The notes beneath the pieces were generated by a model that saw only the letters and a program-made list of their open reading frames with translations, did not search any database and had not been told where the DNA came from. Below are positions 61,947-64,000 of a stretch of 64,000 nucleotides of DNA, one piece after another (within the stretch, counting starts at the first letter, position 1; each line of letters begins with the position of its first letter). The translations under genes were made by a program, and so were the position numbers. Location of the stretch: positions 1 to 64,000 of the forward strand of contig NZ_PIJY01000008.1 in the NCBI RefSeq assembly GCF_008304605.1, given 5' to 3'. This DNA is from Oceanobacillus polygoni. GTDB taxonomy: Bacteria > Bacillota > Bacilli > Bacillales > Amphibacillaceae.

Positions 61947-62504
61947 TTAATTGTTAGGCGGTCGCATCCCTCTTTGTAATTGGTTAAGACTCAAACCAAA
62001 GGTCATTTGCAGGTGCGGGTAATCTTTGAAATTACTCCAATCACCGCCCCAATCAAACCCCAATTCTTTTGCAATATCAGCAACTTCAAACCAATCGGAC
62101 TGGCCATTGTTATTCCCATCATAATGAATGTCCCAGATAATATCGCCATTCGTACTCCGTAATGCATAATCAATTGCAAGCCCATAGTTATGATAGGATT
62201 GCCCGCCTTGTGCATTCGTTATAATATCGCCAGGCTTTGTTCTGCCTTGTTCATAAAGGGAATCCTGTTGTTCGAATGAACGGAATCCTTGGGTAATGAT
62301 AACCTCAATCCCATGTGAAGCAGCTATTTCAATAAGTTTATTCTTATTTTCCTCAACGAGCGGATGTAACCCATCAGGGAGCGGTGCTTCTTCATCCATG
62401 TATAAATGATGCTCACCATTCCACTCGTTATAAACATAAAATAGAAGAACTAGAAAAAGGATAATAATCATCCATGATATAATTGTTGCGTTCCATCGTT
62501 TCAT
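61947..62504 (-). CDS. M15-family peptidoglycan peptidase, membrane-anchored (CwlK-like)
   Basis: The 185-residue protein has an N-terminal membrane anchor (residues 8-25) and an M15C peptidase domain. The domain has VIITQGFRSFEQQDSLYEQG, the zinc site SYHNYGLAIDYAL, and GFDWGGDWSNFKDYPHLQM with the last His. It likely cuts the L-Ala-D-Glu bond of stem peptides (CwlK type). The ATG at 62504 is about twelve bases after AAAGGAAG; codons upstream of it are probably not coding. Confidence 0.88.
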   Translation of the reverse strand: MKRWNATIISWMIIILFLVLLFYVYNEWNGEHHLYMDEEAPLPDGLHPLVEENKNKLIEIAASHGIEVIITQGFRSFEQQDSLYEQGRTKPGDIITNAQGGQSYHNYGLAIDYALRSTNGDIIWDIHYDGNNNGQSDWFEVADIAKELGFDWGGDWSNFKDYPHLQMTFGLSLNQLQRGMRPPNN

Positions 62505-62747
62505 TTGTAAAAATAACTTCCTTTCGAGCAACGGCACTCAAATCGCAATGCTAATGCTCCATATAAGGCAGAATGAATAGTTTATTTTATCATAACTCAA
62601 CCTTCAGACCAATAACATAAATTCTAATGATGAACAGGGTTAAACAAAAACAGCGATTATAAAGATTATTTTGATATAATGGAGTTGCTTTTATAATAAT
62701 TGAAATTAAGCTGTATCCTCCAACTTGAATGAAAGGGGAAAATGCAT

Positions 62748-63371
62748 ATGTATTTTTTGATTGCCGGGGTTATTGGTTATCTGTTTGGATGTCTTCATGG
62801 ATCGCAGTTGGTTGGAAAAATGAAAAATGTTGATATTAAAAAAAGTGGTGTAAAAAATGCTGGTGCTTCCAATACGACAATTCTATTAGGATGGAAATAT
62901 GGTATTCTTGTAGCGCTTATCGATATATTTAAAGCTACGTTAGCTATTTTACTCGTACTATTTATTATAACGGAGAATGGAATTACAGGTGATTGGAAAT
63001 ATTTATTAATCTATACGACCGTATTTTTTGTAATTATTGGTCATAATTATCCAATTACGATGAAGTTCAGTGGTGGGAAGGGAACTGCATCACTAGTTGG
63101 TGCGCTTATCGCAATTGATTGGAAAATAGCACTTATCGGGATAGGTATATTACTTATCTTTACATTGGCAACCGACTATCTTGTAATTGGCGTCCTTTGT
63201 ATGTATCTTTCTTTTCTTGTTACAACTTATCTGTTTTTTGGAATCGAACCAACATGGATTGTTATCTTACTTTCTGTCTTAAGTATTATGAAACATATGG
63301 AGAATTATAAACGTATTATGAGAAAAGAAGAGACAAAACTATCGAGTATGATTCGTAAAAAAGTTTCTTAA
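62748..63371 (+). CDS. PlsY-like glycerol-3-phosphate acyltransferase
   Basis: The 207-residue integral membrane protein has the three PlsY motifs: GCLHGSQLVGK, KSGVKNAGASNTTILLG, and GHNYPITMKFSGGKGTASLVG. PlsY transfers acyl from acyl phosphate to glycerol 3-phosphate. The motifs deviate slightly (KNAGASN in place of KNPGATN; GHNYP in place of GHxFP), so this is probably a second copy besides the housekeeping enzyme. The second ATG (62748) is nine bases after AAAGGGG and is preferred over ATG 62742. Confidence 0.82.
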   Translation: MYFLIAGVIGYLFGCLHGSQLVGKMKNVDIKKSGVKNAGASNTTILLGWKYGILVALIDIFKATLAILLVLFIITENGITGDWKYLLIYTTVFFVIIGHNYPITMKFSGGKGTASLVGALIAIDWKIALIGIGILLIFTLATDYLVIGVLCMYLSFLVTTYLFFGIEPTWIVILLSVLSIMKHMENYKRIMRKEETKLSSMIRKKVS

Positions 63372-63386
63372 TAAATGGAGGAAATC

Positions 63387-63872
63387 ATGTTAGACATTCT
63401 AATTTGGATTGTTATTGCAGTTTTATTTATCCTAAGCTTTGTAGGAATTATTTTTCCACTAGTACCATCTGTGCTTGTACTATGGGGTGGATTTTTACTG
63501 TATCACTTTATGTTGAATAGTGAAGAACTGAATTTGATTTTCTGGATTGTTATGGTTGTGTTTACCGTACTTTTAATTGTAGCGGATATCATTGCAAACA
63601 GTTATTTTGTTAAAAAGTTTGGTGGCAGTAAATCGGGTGAACGTGGTGCCGCAATCGCGGTTATTATGGGATCATTTATTACGCCACCATTCGGGATTAT
63701 TTATGTTCCTTTTATTACCGTATTTCTAATTGAAATGGTACAAAAGCGAACCACTAAAGAAGCGTTCCGTGCATCTATTGGTTCACTGCTAGGATTTCTA
63801 GGAGGATCATTTGCAAAAGTTGTGATTCAAATCGTTATGATTATTTGGTTTTTTATATTAGTGTTGTTTTAA
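63387..63872 (+). CDS. DUF456 membrane protein
   Basis: The 161-residue protein has four to five hydrophobic helices and the DUF456 pattern: FVGIIFPLVPSVLVLWGGFLLY near the N-terminus (parts), ADIIANSYFVKKFGGSKSGERGAAIAVIMGSF (parts) and a C-terminal GSLLGFLGGSFAKVVIQI. The function is not established. ATG 63387 follows GGAGG by five bases; an earlier ATG overlaps that ribosome site. It starts 15 bases after the PlsY-like gene and is probably co-transcribed with it. Confidence 0.85.
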   Translation: MLDILIWIVIAVLFILSFVGIIFPLVPSVLVLWGGFLLYHFMLNSEELNLIFWIVMVVFTVLLIVADIIANSYFVKKFGGSKSGERGAAIAVIMGSFITPPFGIIYVPFITVFLIEMVQKRTTKEAFRASIGSLLGFLGGSFAKVVIQIVMIIWFFILVLF

Positions 63873-63895
63873 AACGTAGTTAGGAGCAAGGTATA

Positions 63896-64000
63896 ATGAT
63901 GGAATATCCAGTAAGAGTAATGACAATTGCCGGTTCTGCAGCAGGAGGTAGTGCTGGGGTTCAGGCAGATTTAAAAACATTTGAAGAATTAGACGTATAT
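63896..64000 (+). CDS. ThiD/PdxK-family phosphomethylpyrimidine or pyridoxine kinase, partial
   Basis: The first 35 codons read [23 protein letters not shown] and then [12 protein letters not shown], which is the N-terminal signature of ThiD/PdxK ribokinase-fold enzymes (usually TIAGSDSGGGAGIQADLK). The change of the usual Asp after GS to Ala is a difference. The start follows TAGGAG, and the gene continues past the right edge of the window. Confidence 0.82.
   Translation, partial: MMEYPVRVMTIAGSAAGGSAGVQADLKTFEELDVY

Overview
The window comes from an AT-rich, endospore-forming, Gram-positive Bacillaceae chromosome, most like Oceanobacillus or a related halotolerant genus. The signs are spore-coat proteins of the CotF and CotY/CotZ types, small Bacillus-only families (YueI, YfhD, YtzI), T-box control of trp, a B. 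subtilis-like ytr operon, an ectoine/hydroxyectoine uptake operon typical of salt-adapted Bacillaceae, and frequent TTG/GTG starts with strong Shine-Dalgarno (SD) sites. The species is an inference; no rRNA or tRNA gene was seen.

Layout. 1-84 is the end of an IS3-family element that runs off the left edge. 118-4451 holds yueI, yfhD, a CotF-like coat gene, an MBL hydrolase, a small oxidase-like membrane protein and exoA. 4600-9940 is a GntR-controlled ytr-type operon with two ABC systems. 9967-13327 has ytpP, a coat gene and lipM-lipA. 13663-20829 is a complete trpEGDCFBA operon behind two tandem tryptophan T-boxes. 20952-29504 is mixed housekeeping: a VWA lipoprotein, nitroreductase, an Fnr-type promoter with a DUF2269 protein, a VanY-like lipoprotein, pepT, a sulfurtransferase and tag. 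29515-36978 has a chemoreceptor, an aldo/keto reductase, an RsgA GTPase with an attenuator-like leader, HD hydrolases, fni and a DsbA-like protein. 37017-37884 is a scar region with an IS remnant, a gene fragment and a large Fur-type palindrome. It leads into a Fur-controlled siderophore uptake locus (37885-42385).

42681-51983 has a SurA_N lipoprotein and the full histidine pathway (hisZGDBHAF-IE-C) divergent from a PHP histidinol-phosphatase. 52084-54406 has a DUF454 protein, a DUF915 hydrolase and murB, followed by a 41-bp tandem repeat array (54481-54727). 54778-57968 is ehuBCDA. 58394-61870 has ytzI and a FadR-type regulator divergent from a GlcD-like oxidase/BASS transporter pair. The window ends with an M15 peptidase, a PlsY-like acyltransferase, a DUF456 protein and the start of a ThiD/PdxK kinase.

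Most of the content is ordinary chromosomal metabolism. The less ordinary signals are regulatory: a candidate leader-peptide attenuator ahead of rsgA, tandem T-boxes whose tRNA-end-pairing bases differ, very long palindromes at the nitroreductase and near the iron locus, an Fnr-type promoter, SD-hiding hairpins in both IS ends, a Trp/Tyr 11-residue repeat in the VWA lipoprotein, and the tandem repeat array.
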